A stretch of DNA of 64,000 nucleotides from Gammaproteobacteria bacterium (GTDB lineage Bacteria > Pseudomonadota > Gammaproteobacteria > JAURND01), in NCBI GenBank assembly GCA_035546635.1, contig DASZWJ010000017.1, positions 185,789 through 249,788 on the forward strand. Direction: 5' to 3'. A program made the translations under genes and the position numbers. Positions 46,209-55,177 of the stretch are shown piece by piece; positions within the stretch are counted from its first letter, which is position 1, and the number at the start of each line of letters is the position of its first letter. The notes under the pieces were generated by a model. It was not told where the DNA came from, did no database searches, and saw only the letters and a list, made by a program, of their open reading frames with translations.

Positions 46209-47629
46209 ATTTTAGGCTCCAATTGTAAATTCCAAAGTAATATTGCTCCATAAGCTCGCCACGGCGTCCATTTTTTTGGGTGCAATTGTAATAGTTTAAC
46301 TTTTTTTTGAATTTCCAAATCCGTCTCTGGAAAAGCATCCGGGTTTCTAAGCGCACGCATGGCAATATATTCCACTGTCCACTGACCAATGCCTTTTATT
46401 GACAAAAGCTTATGACAAGTTTCAGCGTAACTTTCAGTCCCATTGAGAATTAAGGTTTGATTGGCGACGGCATCCGCTAAAGCTTTGAGGCTGGAAATTT
46501 TTGCATTTGTTAAACCGATTTTAGATAAATCAGCTGCTAGAATATTTTCAGGTGTCGGAAAAAATCGCGATAATTTTAATGTTTTATCTAAAGTTTGTTT
46601 TTCACCACATAACTCAACCAATCTACCGAGAATTGTACGTGCTGCTTTGACACTAATTTTTTGACCAATCACCGCACGTACCGCCAATTCAAAACCATCC
46701 CAACATCCAGGTATTCTCAATCCCCTGTGCTGCTGCAACAGTTTCATAAGTGCTTTATCTTCGCTAAGACTATCTTCTATCGCCATGGGATCAGAATCCA
46801 GATCAAAAATATTTTTTATCCTCGTTACAAACTCCAGAATATTGGTGATTTTATTTAATTTAAACTCTACTGCTACTTTATTCGCCTGATGATATGTTAC
46901 TTTAAACCAGCCACGTACATCGCCATAAGTAATCAGTCGTTCATAGGAATCACCTTCTACCTTCTCCAGTTCAGAAATGGCACGATTAGCAAAAAACCGC
47001 ATTATTTCCCTCCAAGCATAGGGAGGCCGATAACTCAGTTGAAAACGCAATTGGCCTTTTGTTTGTGGGTTTTTTCTAAAAGCACTAGGTGTTTTTTGAA
47101 AGCGTGCTTTAAATGCGTCATTGAAACGACGGATGGATTGAAAGCCCGAGCCAAATGCAATTTCAGTGATTGAAAGCGATGACGCATCTAATAAATTTCG
47201 AGCCAAATCAAGTTTTTTTGAGATCAGCAAAGATTGTGGACTGACACCCACTTGTTGTTGAAAAAGCTCACGCAGCCAACGTTCACCTATGCCTAATTTT
47301 TTAGCTAAGTCCCCCACAGATAATTCATCTAGCGCATAAGAATCCATCATGCGCATAGCGCGTTGCACGATATCTGATGTACCCAGCCAAGCAGCAGAAC
47401 CAGGCGCTGTTTCAGGGCGGCAACGCAAACAGGGTCTAAAACCTGCTTCTTCCGCCTGTGCTGCATGCAGAAAAAATTCTAGATTTTGTAGTTTAGCTTT
47501 TCTAGCCGGACAGGTGGGGCGGCAATAGATCATTGTCGTTTTGACAGCAACAAAAAATTTGCCATCAAATCTGGGATCTCGCGCCAGATGAGCACGGTAA
47601 AATTCTTTTTTATCGAAAGTTAAGTTCAT
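46205..47629 (-). CDS. Ada-AraC-AlkA fusion: alkylation regulator and 3-methyladenine glycosylase II
   Basis: 474 residues, three modules. Ada zinc domain with four Cys (C36, C40, C67, C70; YCRPTCPARKAK, RPCLRCRPE), which accept methyl groups from phosphotriesters; an AraC-type DNA-binding domain (about 85-185, ITEIAFGSGFQSIRRFNDAFK); and an AlkA glycosylase (about 195-474) with the helix-hairpin-helix SIKGIGQWTVEYIAMRAL and the catalytic Asp in FPETDLEI. Combines sensing of alkylation, gene activation and base excision. A product of this layout is known from several bacteria. Confidence 0.92.
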   Translation of the reverse strand: MNLTFDKKEFYRAHLARDPRFDGKFFVAVKTTMIYCRPTCPARKAKLQNLEFFLHAAQAEEAGFRPCLRCRPETAPGSAAWLGTSDIVQRAMRMMDSYALDELSVGDLAKKLGIGERWLRELFQQQVGVSPQSLLISKKLDLARNLLDASSLSITEIAFGSGFQSIRRFNDAFKARFQKTPSAFRKNPQTKGQLRFQLSYRPPYAWREIMRFFANRAISELEKVEGDSYERLITYGDVRGWFKVTYHQANKVAVEFKLNKITNILEFVTRIKNIFDLDSDPMAIEDSLSEDKALMKLLQQHRGLRIPGCWDGFELAVRAVIGQKISVKAARTILGRLVELCGEKQTLDKTLKLSRFFPTPENILAADLSKIGLTNAKISSLKALADAVANQTLILNGTESYAETCHKLLSIKGIGQWTVEYIAMRALRNPDAFPETDLEIQKKVKLLQLHPKKWTPWRAYGAILLWNLQLEPKI

Positions 47630-47658
47630 AAAAGTAGGATATCAATTAGAAAGCTAAA

Positions 47659-48081
47659 CTACTCGCCAAAATCGGAAGTGAATTCTTCACCCAATGCTTT
47701 AATAATAGGGCAAACCACCTTATGCCCAGCTTGTTCACAATCACTTAACCACCCCTTTAAGGCAGTAGAAATTTTCTGCAATTGTTTGATTTGTGCATCC
47801 AGGGCTTTTATCTGGTTGCGTGTCATTTCTTGAATCTGATGACGTTCAAACATTGGGTCAAAATCAATTAATTGTTTTATTTGCTTTAGCGTAAATCCTG
47901 CCAATTGTGCACGTTGTATAAAGCGCAGTTGCTGTAAAATACTGTTATCATATTCTCGATAGCCGGACATTTTTGTACGGGGTACAGGTAACAAACCACA
48001 ACGTTGATAGTAGCGTACTGTCTCAACGCCAACACCAGCACTTCTAGCAAATCTGGAAATTGTCATCTTAGGCGTTTTCAT
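47659..48081 (-). CDS. MerR-family regulator with a MerR-like C-terminal Cys pair
   Basis: 140 residues from ATG 48081 (a second ATG 6 bases upstream shares the GGAG site). Winged helix ISRFARSAGVGVETVRYYQRCGLL, long dimer helix, then CEQAGHKVVCPIIKALGEE with C115 and C124, matching the metal-binding C117/C126 loop of mercury-responsive MerR. The third Hg ligand (C82 in MerR) is missing: that region reads IDFDPMFERHQIQEM. So the effector is probably not Hg. It is divergent from the MauE-like gene and 29 bases upstream of ada-alkA. Confidence 0.88.
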   Translation of the reverse strand: MKTPKMTISRFARSAGVGVETVRYYQRCGLLPVPRTKMSGYREYDNSILQQLRFIQRAQLAGFTLKQIKQLIDFDPMFERHQIQEMTRNQIKALDAQIKQLQKISTALKGWLSDCEQAGHKVVCPIIKALGEEFTSDFGE

Positions 48082-48086
48082 AACCA

Positions 48087-48117
48087 TTGACTCCGTAGTG
48101 TAATACGGACTAATAAT
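48087..48117 (+). promoter_or_regulatory. MerR-type promoter and operator for the MauE-like gene
   Basis: TTGACT (48087-48092) and TAATAA or AATAAT (48111-48117) are separated by 18-19 bases, the stretched spacing of MerR-activated promoters. The spacer holds the palindrome TCCGTA / TACGGA (48092-48109). The merR start lies at the left edge, so the regulator would also control itself. Confidence 0.65.
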
Positions 48118-48149
48118 ACAGCTCCCATTTATTTTAACAAGAGACAGTG

Positions 48150-48668
48150 ATGAAACATTCCCAAACCAAAGCAGGAACAAAAGGTTGGCTAAACACTTTT
48201 TACCCATTATTTTTGATTATTATTTATATCACCGGCGTTGCTTTCGCTAATACCATTCATACTAATGGTATTAACTGGCACCAATGGATGCATATTTTTA
48301 TGGCTGGTTTCTTTTTAGTGTTCTCAGCATTCAAATTTCTAGATTTGCCCGGCTTTGCTAGGACCTATGCAACCTATGATATCCTGGCTGGACGTTGGCC
48401 TGTTTATGGCTATATTTATCCCTTCATCGAGTTAGCGCTAGGTTTAGCCTATGCCATCGCCATTGCACCCACAGCGATTTATTTAGCCACCATATTCATC
48501 ATGGGTTTCTCCAGTCTAGGCGTCATAAAAGCATTACGGCAAAAAGGTAAATTTCGTTGTGCTTGCTTAGGGACTATTCTAAATTTGCCTATGTCCAGTA
48601 TTACGCTGATAGAAGACTTATTGATGGTAGCCATGGCTGCAGGTATGTTAATTGCAAGGTTTTGCTAA
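48150..48668 (+). CDS. MauE/DoxX-family redox-associated membrane protein
   Basis: 172 residues, four to five membrane helices: FLIIIYITGVAFAN, HIFMAGFFLVFSAFKFLDL, PFIELALGLAYAIAIAP, and a C-terminal helix. Between helices is FRCACLGTILNLPMSSI, the Cys-x-Cys motif region of MauE-type proteins, linked to disulfide formation in the periplasm. Controlled by the divergent MerR-type gene through a stretched promoter. The start is the ATG at 48150; a GTG directly before it is possible. Confidence 0.82.
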   Translation: MKHSQTKAGTKGWLNTFYPLFLIIIYITGVAFANTIHTNGINWHQWMHIFMAGFFLVFSAFKFLDLPGFARTYATYDILAGRWPVYGYIYPFIELALGLAYAIAIAPTAIYLATIFIMGFSSLGVIKALRQKGKFRCACLGTILNLPMSSITLIEDLLMVAMAAGMLIARFC

Positions 48669-48798
48669 TTTTTAGTGTTTTTAGAGTCGATTAAATCAAA
48701 TCAAATTTTGTAGGGAAATAGACTATACTGGAAATATAGGGCCCTAAAGCAGCCCATTAAGTTAGATAGCGTTGTGTGTAATATTTTGGAGAATAATT

Positions 48799-48957
48799 AT
48801 GAAAACTCAATTATTAGATAAAGAATTGAATAAAGTTGTTGGTAGCGGAGGAAGCTCATGTAGACCAAAGCCGCCGCATTGTAGACCCACCCCTCCCCCT
48901 TGCTTACCCAAACCACCACATTGCCAACCTAGACCAAGACCTTGTGGTAGGTGGTAA
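48799..48957 (+). CDS. 52-residue Cys/Pro-heptad peptide with double-glycine-type leader
   Basis: The leader MKTQLLDKELNKVVGSGG fits the secretion leaders of class II bacteriocin-like peptides (ELxxV followed by GS or GG). The 34-residue core has five Cys at exact seven-residue spacing (21, 28, 35, 42, 49); the heptads are C-x-P-K-P-P-H (first and third) and C-x-P-x-P-x-P (second and fourth), i.e. a duplicated 14-residue unit, ending CGRW. GGAG lies 7 bases before ATG 48799, and a hairpin follows the gene. No peptidase-transporter or modifying enzyme is in the window. It may be a modified peptide, a metal-binding peptide or a disulfide-rich toxin; I know no matching family. Confidence 0.65.
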   Translation: MKTQLLDKELNKVVGSGGSSCRPKPPHCRPTPPPCLPKPPHCQPRPRPCGRW

Positions 48958-49018
48958 AAACAGCTAGTGATTATGATGAAATTTATTGGATGATTAGTCA
49001 TTGTAAACTCGCATAAAA

Positions 49019-49061
49019 ACGGGATCCAGAAAGTTGAGAAACCCCACCTCCTGGATCCTGT
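49019..49061 (+). terminator. hairpin after the Cys-heptad peptide gene
   Basis: ACGGGATCCAG pairs with CTGGATCCTGT (one mismatch) around a 21-base loop, about 60 bases after the peptide stop. The following T-run is short (TCTTTA), so termination would be moderate. Confidence 0.5.
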
Positions 49062-49152
49062 CTTTATGTGGCCGGAACAACTTATGCATTTTTGTTAATA
49101 CTCTGCGTTAAAGTAGATTGACATATATTTCAACTAACAAGGAAGTTTAAAT

Positions 49153-51648
49153 ATGCACACCAGAGACACATCTCATAAAATTAACCTGAAAGGCTATAGC
49201 GCTCTTGAAACCCTCGCCTTAGATTTAATCTCATCCTGGAATCATAGCGCGGATATTCTCTGGTACAAAATCGATCCAGAATTGTGGGAATTGACCCATA
49301 ATCCTTGGGCAGTTTTACAAACTGCTTCCAGAGAAAAATTAAGCGCACTGTTAGACGATCTCAAATTCAGTAATCTAGTGAATGACCTCCTGCAATCACG
49401 ACAAGAAGAACTGAGTTCCTATGGTTGGTTTCAAAAGAATTACGCCGAATCTCCCTTAAAAGGCATTGCTTATTTCAGTATGGAATTTATGTTAAGCGAG
49501 GCACTGCCGATTTATTCTGGCGGTCTTGGTAATGTGGCTGGAGATCAGCTAAAAGCTGCTAGCGATTTAGGAGTGCCAGTTATTGCCATTGGCCTACTCT
49601 ACAGCCAAGGCTATTTTCGGCAATTTATCGATGGCAATGGCGAACAACAAGAACTCTATCCTTACAATGACCCAGGACAGCTCCCCATCAGACCCTTACG
49701 CTTACCAAATGGCGAATGGTTGCGTTTAAAAATCGACCTACCCGGTTGGCCGCTATGGCTACGTACCTGGGAAGTCAAAGTTGGTAGAACTCAGCTGTAT
49801 TTATTAGATACTAACGATCTAGCTAATTTCCCAGCACATAGAGGCGTTACCAGTGAGCTCTATGGCGGTGATGCTGAATTGCGGTTAAAACAAGAGCTGG
49901 TGCTAGGTATTGGTGGTTGGCGTTTATTAAATGCGTTGAGTATCCAACCAGAAATCTGCCACATGAATGAAGGGCATGCAGCTTTTGCGGTATTGGAACG
50001 GGCTTTTTGTTACATGCAAGCGACTAAACAACCCTTTGAAATCGCTTTGGCTGCTACGCGTGCAGGCAATTTATTTACCACTCATACCGCCGTGTCTGCT
50101 GGTTTTGATCATTTTTCTCCTGATTTAATTACTAAATATTTAAAAAATTATGCGCAAAAAAACCTCGGGATTTCCATTGAGAAGCTATTGTCTTTAGGCC
50201 AAAAAAATCCCCATGAAGACTTCAATATGGCTTATTTAGCGATCCGTGGCAGCAATCATATCAACGCGGTGAGTCAACTCCACAGCGCAGTCAGCCGTCA
50301 TTTATTTAGTGATCTATTTAATCGTTGGCCGATTGCAGAAATTCCGATTGAATTTGTCACCAATGGTGTGCATATGCCAAGCTGGGATTCTTCAGAATCC
50401 GATCAACTGTGGGCAGAATCTTGCGGCAAAGGACGCTGGTTGGGAAATGTCCAAGGCATGGAAGAACAATTCAGCATCGTGACCGATACAAAAATTTGGC
50501 AGATACGCAATCAGTCACGCACCCGCTTGATAGATCACGCACGCACGCGACTGGTTAGACAACTGGAATCCAGAAATGCTGCAGTTGAAGATGTTGAACG
50601 CGCTAAAACCTGTTTAAACCCAGATACTTTGACTTTAGGCTTTGCACGCCGCTTTGTCAGCTATAAAAGGCCGGATTTACTACTAACTGATATGGATAGG
50701 CTGATACGTATTTTAACTAATCAAAACCGGCCGGTGCAATTGATTATTGCCGGCAAAGCACCCCCTTCCGACCTTAATGGACATGCCTTAATTAAAAAAT
50801 GGGTAGATTTTGTTAAAAGACCTGAAGTGCGCTCCCAGGCCATCTTCCTCAGTGATTACGATATGATTTTGACTGAATATCTAGTGCAAGGTGTCGATTT
50901 ATGGATCAACACCCCGCGCCGACCTTGGGAAGCCTGTGGCACCAGCGGCATGAAAGTGCTGGTAAATGGCGGCTTAAATTTATCTGAATTAGACGGCTGG
51001 TGGGCTGAAGCTTACACTCCCGAGGTAGGTTGGGCATTGGGAGATCGAAAAGAACATGGTGATGATGTAAATTGGGATAGAGCTGAAGCGTATGCGCTTT
51101 ATGATTTGTTGGAACAAGAAGTCATTCCGCAATTTTATTCCCGCGATGCACAAAATATTCCCACAGCTTGGACTAATAAAATCCGTGCCAGCATGGCCAG
51201 CCTTACCCCACGTTTTTCTGCTAATCGCACCGTGTGTGAGTATACTGAGAAATTTTATTTGCCGGCCGCACAAAACTACCAATCACGCACTGCTAATAAC
51301 AGTGCTTTGGCTAAACAAATTGCCGATTGGCAAGCTTCCGTACAACAAAATTGGCGACAATTACGCTTTGGCGAATTAAAAATTACGATGGCTAACGATC
51401 AGTATGTATTTGAAGTGCCGGTTTATCTCTATCAATTAGATCGCCAAGCCGTCAAAATCGAGCTGTATTCGACAGCCATGATTAAAGAGATGGAACATCA
51501 AGAGCAACTCCCCAATACCACTAATGCGCATATTTATCGCGCCACTGTACCAATGCTGTATCCCGCCGCAAGCTTCACTCCGCGTATCGTGCCTTATTTT
51601 CCGGGCGCCGTGATGATGGAATCTCCCTTAATTCTGTGGCAAAAATAA
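49153..51648 (+). CDS. glgP: alpha-glucan (glycogen/maltodextrin) phosphorylase
   Basis: 831 residues, GT35 family of the shorter bacterial type. IAYFSMEFMLSEALPIYSGGLGNVAGD near residue 110, HMNEGHAAFAVLER, FTTHTAVSAGFDHF, LTLGFARRFVSYKRPDLL and the PLP-binding region RRPWEACGTSGMKVLVNGGLNLSELDGWWAE with its Lys. It releases glucose 1-phosphate from storage or host glucans. AAGGAAG precedes ATG 49153. No other glg gene is adjacent. Confidence 0.94.
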   Translation: MHTRDTSHKINLKGYSALETLALDLISSWNHSADILWYKIDPELWELTHNPWAVLQTASREKLSALLDDLKFSNLVNDLLQSRQEELSSYGWFQKNYAESPLKGIAYFSMEFMLSEALPIYSGGLGNVAGDQLKAASDLGVPVIAIGLLYSQGYFRQFIDGNGEQQELYPYNDPGQLPIRPLRLPNGEWLRLKIDLPGWPLWLRTWEVKVGRTQLYLLDTNDLANFPAHRGVTSELYGGDAELRLKQELVLGIGGWRLLNALSIQPEICHMNEGHAAFAVLERAFCYMQATKQPFEIALAATRAGNLFTTHTAVSAGFDHFSPDLITKYLKNYAQKNLGISIEKLLSLGQKNPHEDFNMAYLAIRGSNHINAVSQLHSAVSRHLFSDLFNRWPIAEIPIEFVTNGVHMPSWDSSESDQLWAESCGKGRWLGNVQGMEEQFSIVTDTKIWQIRNQSRTRLIDHARTRLVRQLESRNAAVEDVERAKTCLNPDTLTLGFARRFVSYKRPDLLLTDMDRLIRILTNQNRPVQLIIAGKAPPSDLNGHALIKKWVDFVKRPEVRSQAIFLSDYDMILTEYLVQGVDLWINTPRRPWEACGTSGMKVLVNGGLNLSELDGWWAEAYTPEVGWALGDRKEHGDDVNWDRAEAYALYDLLEQEVIPQFYSRDAQNIPTAWTNKIRASMASLTPRFSANRTVCEYTEKFYLPAAQNYQSRTANNSALAKQIADWQASVQQNWRQLRFGELKITMANDQYVFEVPVYLYQLDRQAVKIELYSTAMIKEMEHQEQLPNTTNAHIYRATVPMLYPAASFTPRIVPYFPGAVMMESPLILWQK

Positions 51649-51756
51649 TAAGAAGTATTTCTAATATTTTGTTAAAAACAAAGCTGTATTATATTCATTC
51701 ATTAAACGTGAGTCGAAAGCTATGCTAGGTAATGTCACGAATTTGAGAAATTAACT

Positions 51757-52500
51757 ATGTCTAGGCAAAAAGAATCTAAAAAAAGGATAAAATCGTATGA
51801 TACTTTAGATTTTTTTAAAAATCAGGAGAGTATATTTAATAGCCTACAGCCTCAAGCCTTAGAACCGGCCAAGCCAGAATATCCTGGATATTCCGATGAA
51901 GAACTTAATAAATTAATTCACTTCGTCTGGGTAAGTAAACCTATTCCAAAAAAATATCTAAATAATATTATCGATCTTTTAAATATTGCAGCCGCTCATG
52001 ATTATAAAGTAATGATATGGACTGATAACAAGTCTCATATTTTAAAAACTATTAATCAGGTGGTTCCAGGAGAAGTACTTTCTCTTAACTCAGATAATCG
52101 AATTTTAGATTTCAAAAAAACAGTTAATAATACAATAAGAAATCCTTGTTATCATTATCTCCGAAATAATCTATGCGAGGAGTCATTTATGAGTCAAATG
52201 AAACACCATAAGAGAAATAAGAAAAACTGGATTGATAATGACGATTTAACAAGTAAAAAGCAGGATTCACCATTAATAGTCCCTGCCATCAATACTTCAC
52301 CGTTCGAACTAACTCGCGCGGCGCTTAAGGAGCGCTTAATCTACCTACAAAAAGAAGAAAAAGAAGTTATAGTTAAATTCACTGATGCTATTTTAAATGA
52401 GCAGGATTATACGGGACTAAGTGAACAGATGAAAAACAAACAAAAAGAAATTATGCATATAAAAAACAAACTCCATCAGATGGATATGCCCCAGTTATAA
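51757..52500 (+). CDS. glycosyltransferase-like protein lacking the DXD motif, candidate effector
   Basis: 247 residues. LIHFVWVSKPIPKKYLNNI (about 53-71) and YKVMIWTDN (83-91) match the first part of the GT-A fold found in clostridial-toxin-like and other sugar transferases that use a DXD motif. After this the expected R-Y-x-x-L...G-G-x-Y-x-D-x-D block is absent; the rest is Lys/Glu-rich and helical (LQKEEKEVIVKFTDAIL, MKNKQKEIMHIKNKL). Probably a truncated or repurposed relative; intracellular bacteria use such proteins as effectors. No signal peptide. Confidence 0.55.
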   Translation: MSRQKESKKRIKSYDTLDFFKNQESIFNSLQPQALEPAKPEYPGYSDEELNKLIHFVWVSKPIPKKYLNNIIDLLNIAAAHDYKVMIWTDNKSHILKTINQVVPGEVLSLNSDNRILDFKKTVNNTIRNPCYHYLRNNLCEESFMSQMKHHKRNKKNWIDNDDLTSKKQDSPLIVPAINTSPFELTRAALKERLIYLQKEEKEVIVKFTDAILNEQDYTGLSEQMKNKQKEIMHIKNKLHQMDMPQL

Positions 52501-52529
52501 CTTTTATATTGTAACTACTCACACCCTAT

Positions 52530-52627
52530 TTAGACCGTCATCCAGCATGAGCGCCGATATCCAGCTTGCAGGCATACAAAACTTTCACATCCTTGTAGCC
52601 TAGATCCCAGCATCCATGCCGGAATGA
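52530..52627. repeat. degenerate CGTCATTCCGGCAT-type repeat
   Basis: ACCGTCATCCAGCATGAG at the left and CATGCCGGAATGACGC at the right end are inverted, imperfect copies of the TGTCATTCC class of intergenic palindrome. It separates the glycosyltransferase-like gene from the convergent monooxygenase gene. Confidence 0.5.
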
Positions 52628-52633
52628 CGCATC

Positions 52634-54217
52634 TCAAACACTAAAACCATATAGTTTCAAATATTTCAATAGTAAACTTAATTTGTTACCAAAAGCTCTA
52701 AAGCCAATATAGCCATCTGGCCTGACGAAATAAATTCCGGTTTGAGAAATACCATAGCGATCAAAAAGCACTTCTAATTTATGTGAATCAGTAAATTGAT
52801 GCACGGCGATTAATTGAGAATATTTAGCTATTAATGCCAGAACTTTACTAAAATTTTCAGTTTCATCGCTCACATTAAAAAGTAAAATGTTAAATGGTTT
52901 TTGTCTGAAAAGTTCAAACAAACTGGAATTTTCTGTGGGTGCATCTGGCGCACGATAGCCCGCTTTTATTTTTAAAAATTTCTTATCAGCTCTTTCAGTT
53001 TTTTCCACTATAAAAGCATTAGGTTCATAATGAATGCTTAATTCAGATATAAAGTTAAACATAAAACGCCTAACCTGTTTAGACTTTAAAACTAAGCGCA
53101 TCACAATAGGAATTAAGTATTGTCTGAAAGTGGTGATGATGGAATTTTTTGATGTAATCCAGCCGAAAATCCTGTCTGTGGTATGCACCAAGACTTGTCC
53201 TACTGGATGGCGTTCAGCCTGGTAGCTTTTAAGAAGTGTTGTGGGGGTGTGGTATTTTAGCACTAAGGCAATTTTCCAAGCCAAATTACTTGCATCCTGC
53301 AAACCCGTATTCATGCCTTGTGCACCGACAGGCGTGTGAATATGCGCTGCATCTCCAGCAAGGAAGGCTCTATTTAAGCGACATTTGTATACCGCTCGAT
53401 GATGCAAATGAAAGCGCGTTATCCATACTGGATTATCGAGTTTAACTGGTGTTGCAGCCACCTTATTCATGAAATGTTCAATTTCTTGCAATGTAGGTGG
53501 TTTATCATCCAGGGAATCGCCACCCATACCGGTAATCATGATACGACGCAAATTATGCTTTAATGGAATACACAGCAAGTTACCTTCTTTCGCAAGAAAA
53601 ACACTAAAACTCTCTATAGGTAATTTCCAATTAACCTCAACGTCCGCTAAAATAAAATTTTGTAAATATGATGCGCCAACAAAAGGAATTTCCAATAGGC
53701 TTCGCACTGTGCTATGCGCACCATCACAACCAACTATATAACGACAGACTATGGTTTCATCTTCCCCAGTCCTATTATTTTTCACTATTGCTGTTACCCC
53801 ATCACTATCTTGGGTAAATGTTATTAATTCAAATTGCCGCTCAACTGTTATTTGTCGCGCCTGCAAATAGTCAATTAAAATTTGTTCTGTTTCGGATTGT
53901 GGGAGAAAATAAATGGCGGGAAACGGCGTCGCTTGCACATCAATATCGGAAAAATTAATCGCAAATTTGAATTGACCGTTAAAATAAAACTCAGCTTTTT
54001 GACCTGCTTGAGCGTGCTTTAAAAATTCCTCGGCTAAACCTAAATTTTGAAAAATTTCCATTGATTTTGCTTGAATGCCAAAAGCTCTGGATTCTTTAGC
54101 GCGATCAATTTGCTTATCAATGATGCGAAAATTAATGCCAAAGCGCTGCAGCTGACAGGCCAGCATTAATCCGGTAGGACCACTACCAACAATGACAACA
54201 TCCGTATTAAAACCCAT
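52634..54217 (-). CDS. FAD-dependent aromatic monooxygenase (PheA/TfdB type)
   Basis: 527 residues. FAD site VVIVGSGPTGLMLACQLQRFG, the mid-protein YIVGCDGAHSTVRSLL (DG motif) and FLAGDAAHIHTPVGAQGMNTGLQDASNLAWK (GD motif), plus a C-terminal thioredoxin-like extension (about 390-527, GYRAPDAP ... YFVRPDGYIGFRA). These are the marks of class A flavin hydroxylases acting on phenols or related rings. No ring-cleavage genes nearby, so the substrate is open. The cupin gene ends just upstream. Confidence 0.9.
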   Translation of the reverse strand: MGFNTDVVIVGSGPTGLMLACQLQRFGINFRIIDKQIDRAKESRAFGIQAKSMEIFQNLGLAEEFLKHAQAGQKAEFYFNGQFKFAINFSDIDVQATPFPAIYFLPQSETEQILIDYLQARQITVERQFELITFTQDSDGVTAIVKNNRTGEDETIVCRYIVGCDGAHSTVRSLLEIPFVGASYLQNFILADVEVNWKLPIESFSVFLAKEGNLLCIPLKHNLRRIMITGMGGDSLDDKPPTLQEIEHFMNKVAATPVKLDNPVWITRFHLHHRAVYKCRLNRAFLAGDAAHIHTPVGAQGMNTGLQDASNLAWKIALVLKYHTPTTLLKSYQAERHPVGQVLVHTTDRIFGWITSKNSIITTFRQYLIPIVMRLVLKSKQVRRFMFNFISELSIHYEPNAFIVEKTERADKKFLKIKAGYRAPDAPTENSSLFELFRQKPFNILLFNVSDETENFSKVLALIAKYSQLIAVHQFTDSHKLEVLFDRYGISQTGIYFVRPDGYIGFRAFGNKLSLLLKYLKLYGFSV

Positions 54218-54236
54218 ATTATTCCTGTTAGCTTGT

Positions 54237-54755
54237 TTAACTGCCTCGCGTAAATTTATGAATTAGGGCTTGATGCTGCTTAAATTCCTGAGTCAATTTA
54301 TTCCTATCTGCTATTTCAAAATCGACAAATTCAAAACCCGGTGCAACCGTACAACCCACCAACGTATAACCTTCTCCATCCTCAACATAAGCACAAAACC
54401 AATCACCCGCAGGAATAACCACCTGGTATTCGGCATCGGGGTCGGATAATTTGCTCCCCAGCTTGTGCTGTTTTAGCACCCCCTGTGGATTGATGCTTAA
54501 AATATTGATTGAATTGCCTTCATGATAATTCCAGATTTCATCGCTTTTTATTTTGTGCCAAGCAGAAAAATCATCACCTTTCAGCAGGAAATAAATAGAA
54601 GTGGCACTGGCGCGATAGGCATCTCCGTATTTTTCTCTCGCAACGCCAATTTTATCCGTAGCTCTATAAACTTCGTTATAATATCCACCTTCTGGATGTG
54701 GCATTAGCTGCAAAACATTGACAAGTAGTTCTATATCTTTTTTGAGACTAGCCAT
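54237..54755 (-). CDS. cupin protein (DUF985 family)
   Basis: 172 residues. LMPHPEGGYYNEVYRA, SIYFLLKGDDFSAWHKIKSDEIWNYHEG, VIPAGDWFCAYVEDGEGYTLVGCTVAPGFEFVDFEIAD are the conserved stretches of this cupin family. Family members are mostly uncharacterised and small-molecule or metal binding is expected. Same direction as the monooxygenase, 19 bases apart, so probably co-transcribed. Confidence 0.88.
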   Translation of the reverse strand: MASLKKDIELLVNVLQLMPHPEGGYYNEVYRATDKIGVAREKYGDAYRASATSIYFLLKGDDFSAWHKIKSDEIWNYHEGNSINILSINPQGVLKQHKLGSKLSDPDAEYQVVIPAGDWFCAYVEDGEGYTLVGCTVAPGFEFVDFEIADRNKLTQEFKQHQALIHKFTRGS

Positions 54756-55177
54756 AAACTCTGTCTCCCTAAAATCCTAAATACATAAATTACTTTTTTC
54801 CTAAAATAAAATGCAATCTAAATTTTCAAAGGATGCATTAATTTTAAATTCAAGAACATAACCTATGTCGCAAAAAAAACTAAATCTATAAAGCAAACTT
54901 TAAGGAAACCTTAAGATATTTACTATACAATAGCAACAGCAATAATGGGTTGTTGGTAAATATAACAACAACCCACCTAGCTTAATATGGTAGTTTTTTC
55001 ATAGCATGACTCCTCTTCGCATTGGGTTAACTAATGGAGTAATTTTATCATAATATTAGGTGATTAGTATAAAAATAATATCTAAATTATATTTTGGCCA
55101 CTTTAATCCAAAAAACTTAATGTTTTATTGTTGGGAGCTTATTAAAAAATGGTTTTATTTTATGGGATAAGAAAAAG
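54756..55177. other. gene-free AT-rich stretch
   Basis: Contains a perfect hairpin GGGTTGTTG / CAACAACCC (54947-54974). On the minus strand, a strong GAGGAG site precedes a six-codon frame MKKLPY (about 54983-55003) just before this hairpin; a leader-peptide role is conceivable but nothing supports it further. Promoters of the divergent cupin and methyltransferase genes should lie here. Confidence 0.35.

Noticed and set aside
54983..55003. MKKLPY leader peptide before a hairpin
   Set aside because: Good ribosome site, but only six codons, no T-run after the hairpin and no amino-acid biosynthesis gene downstream.
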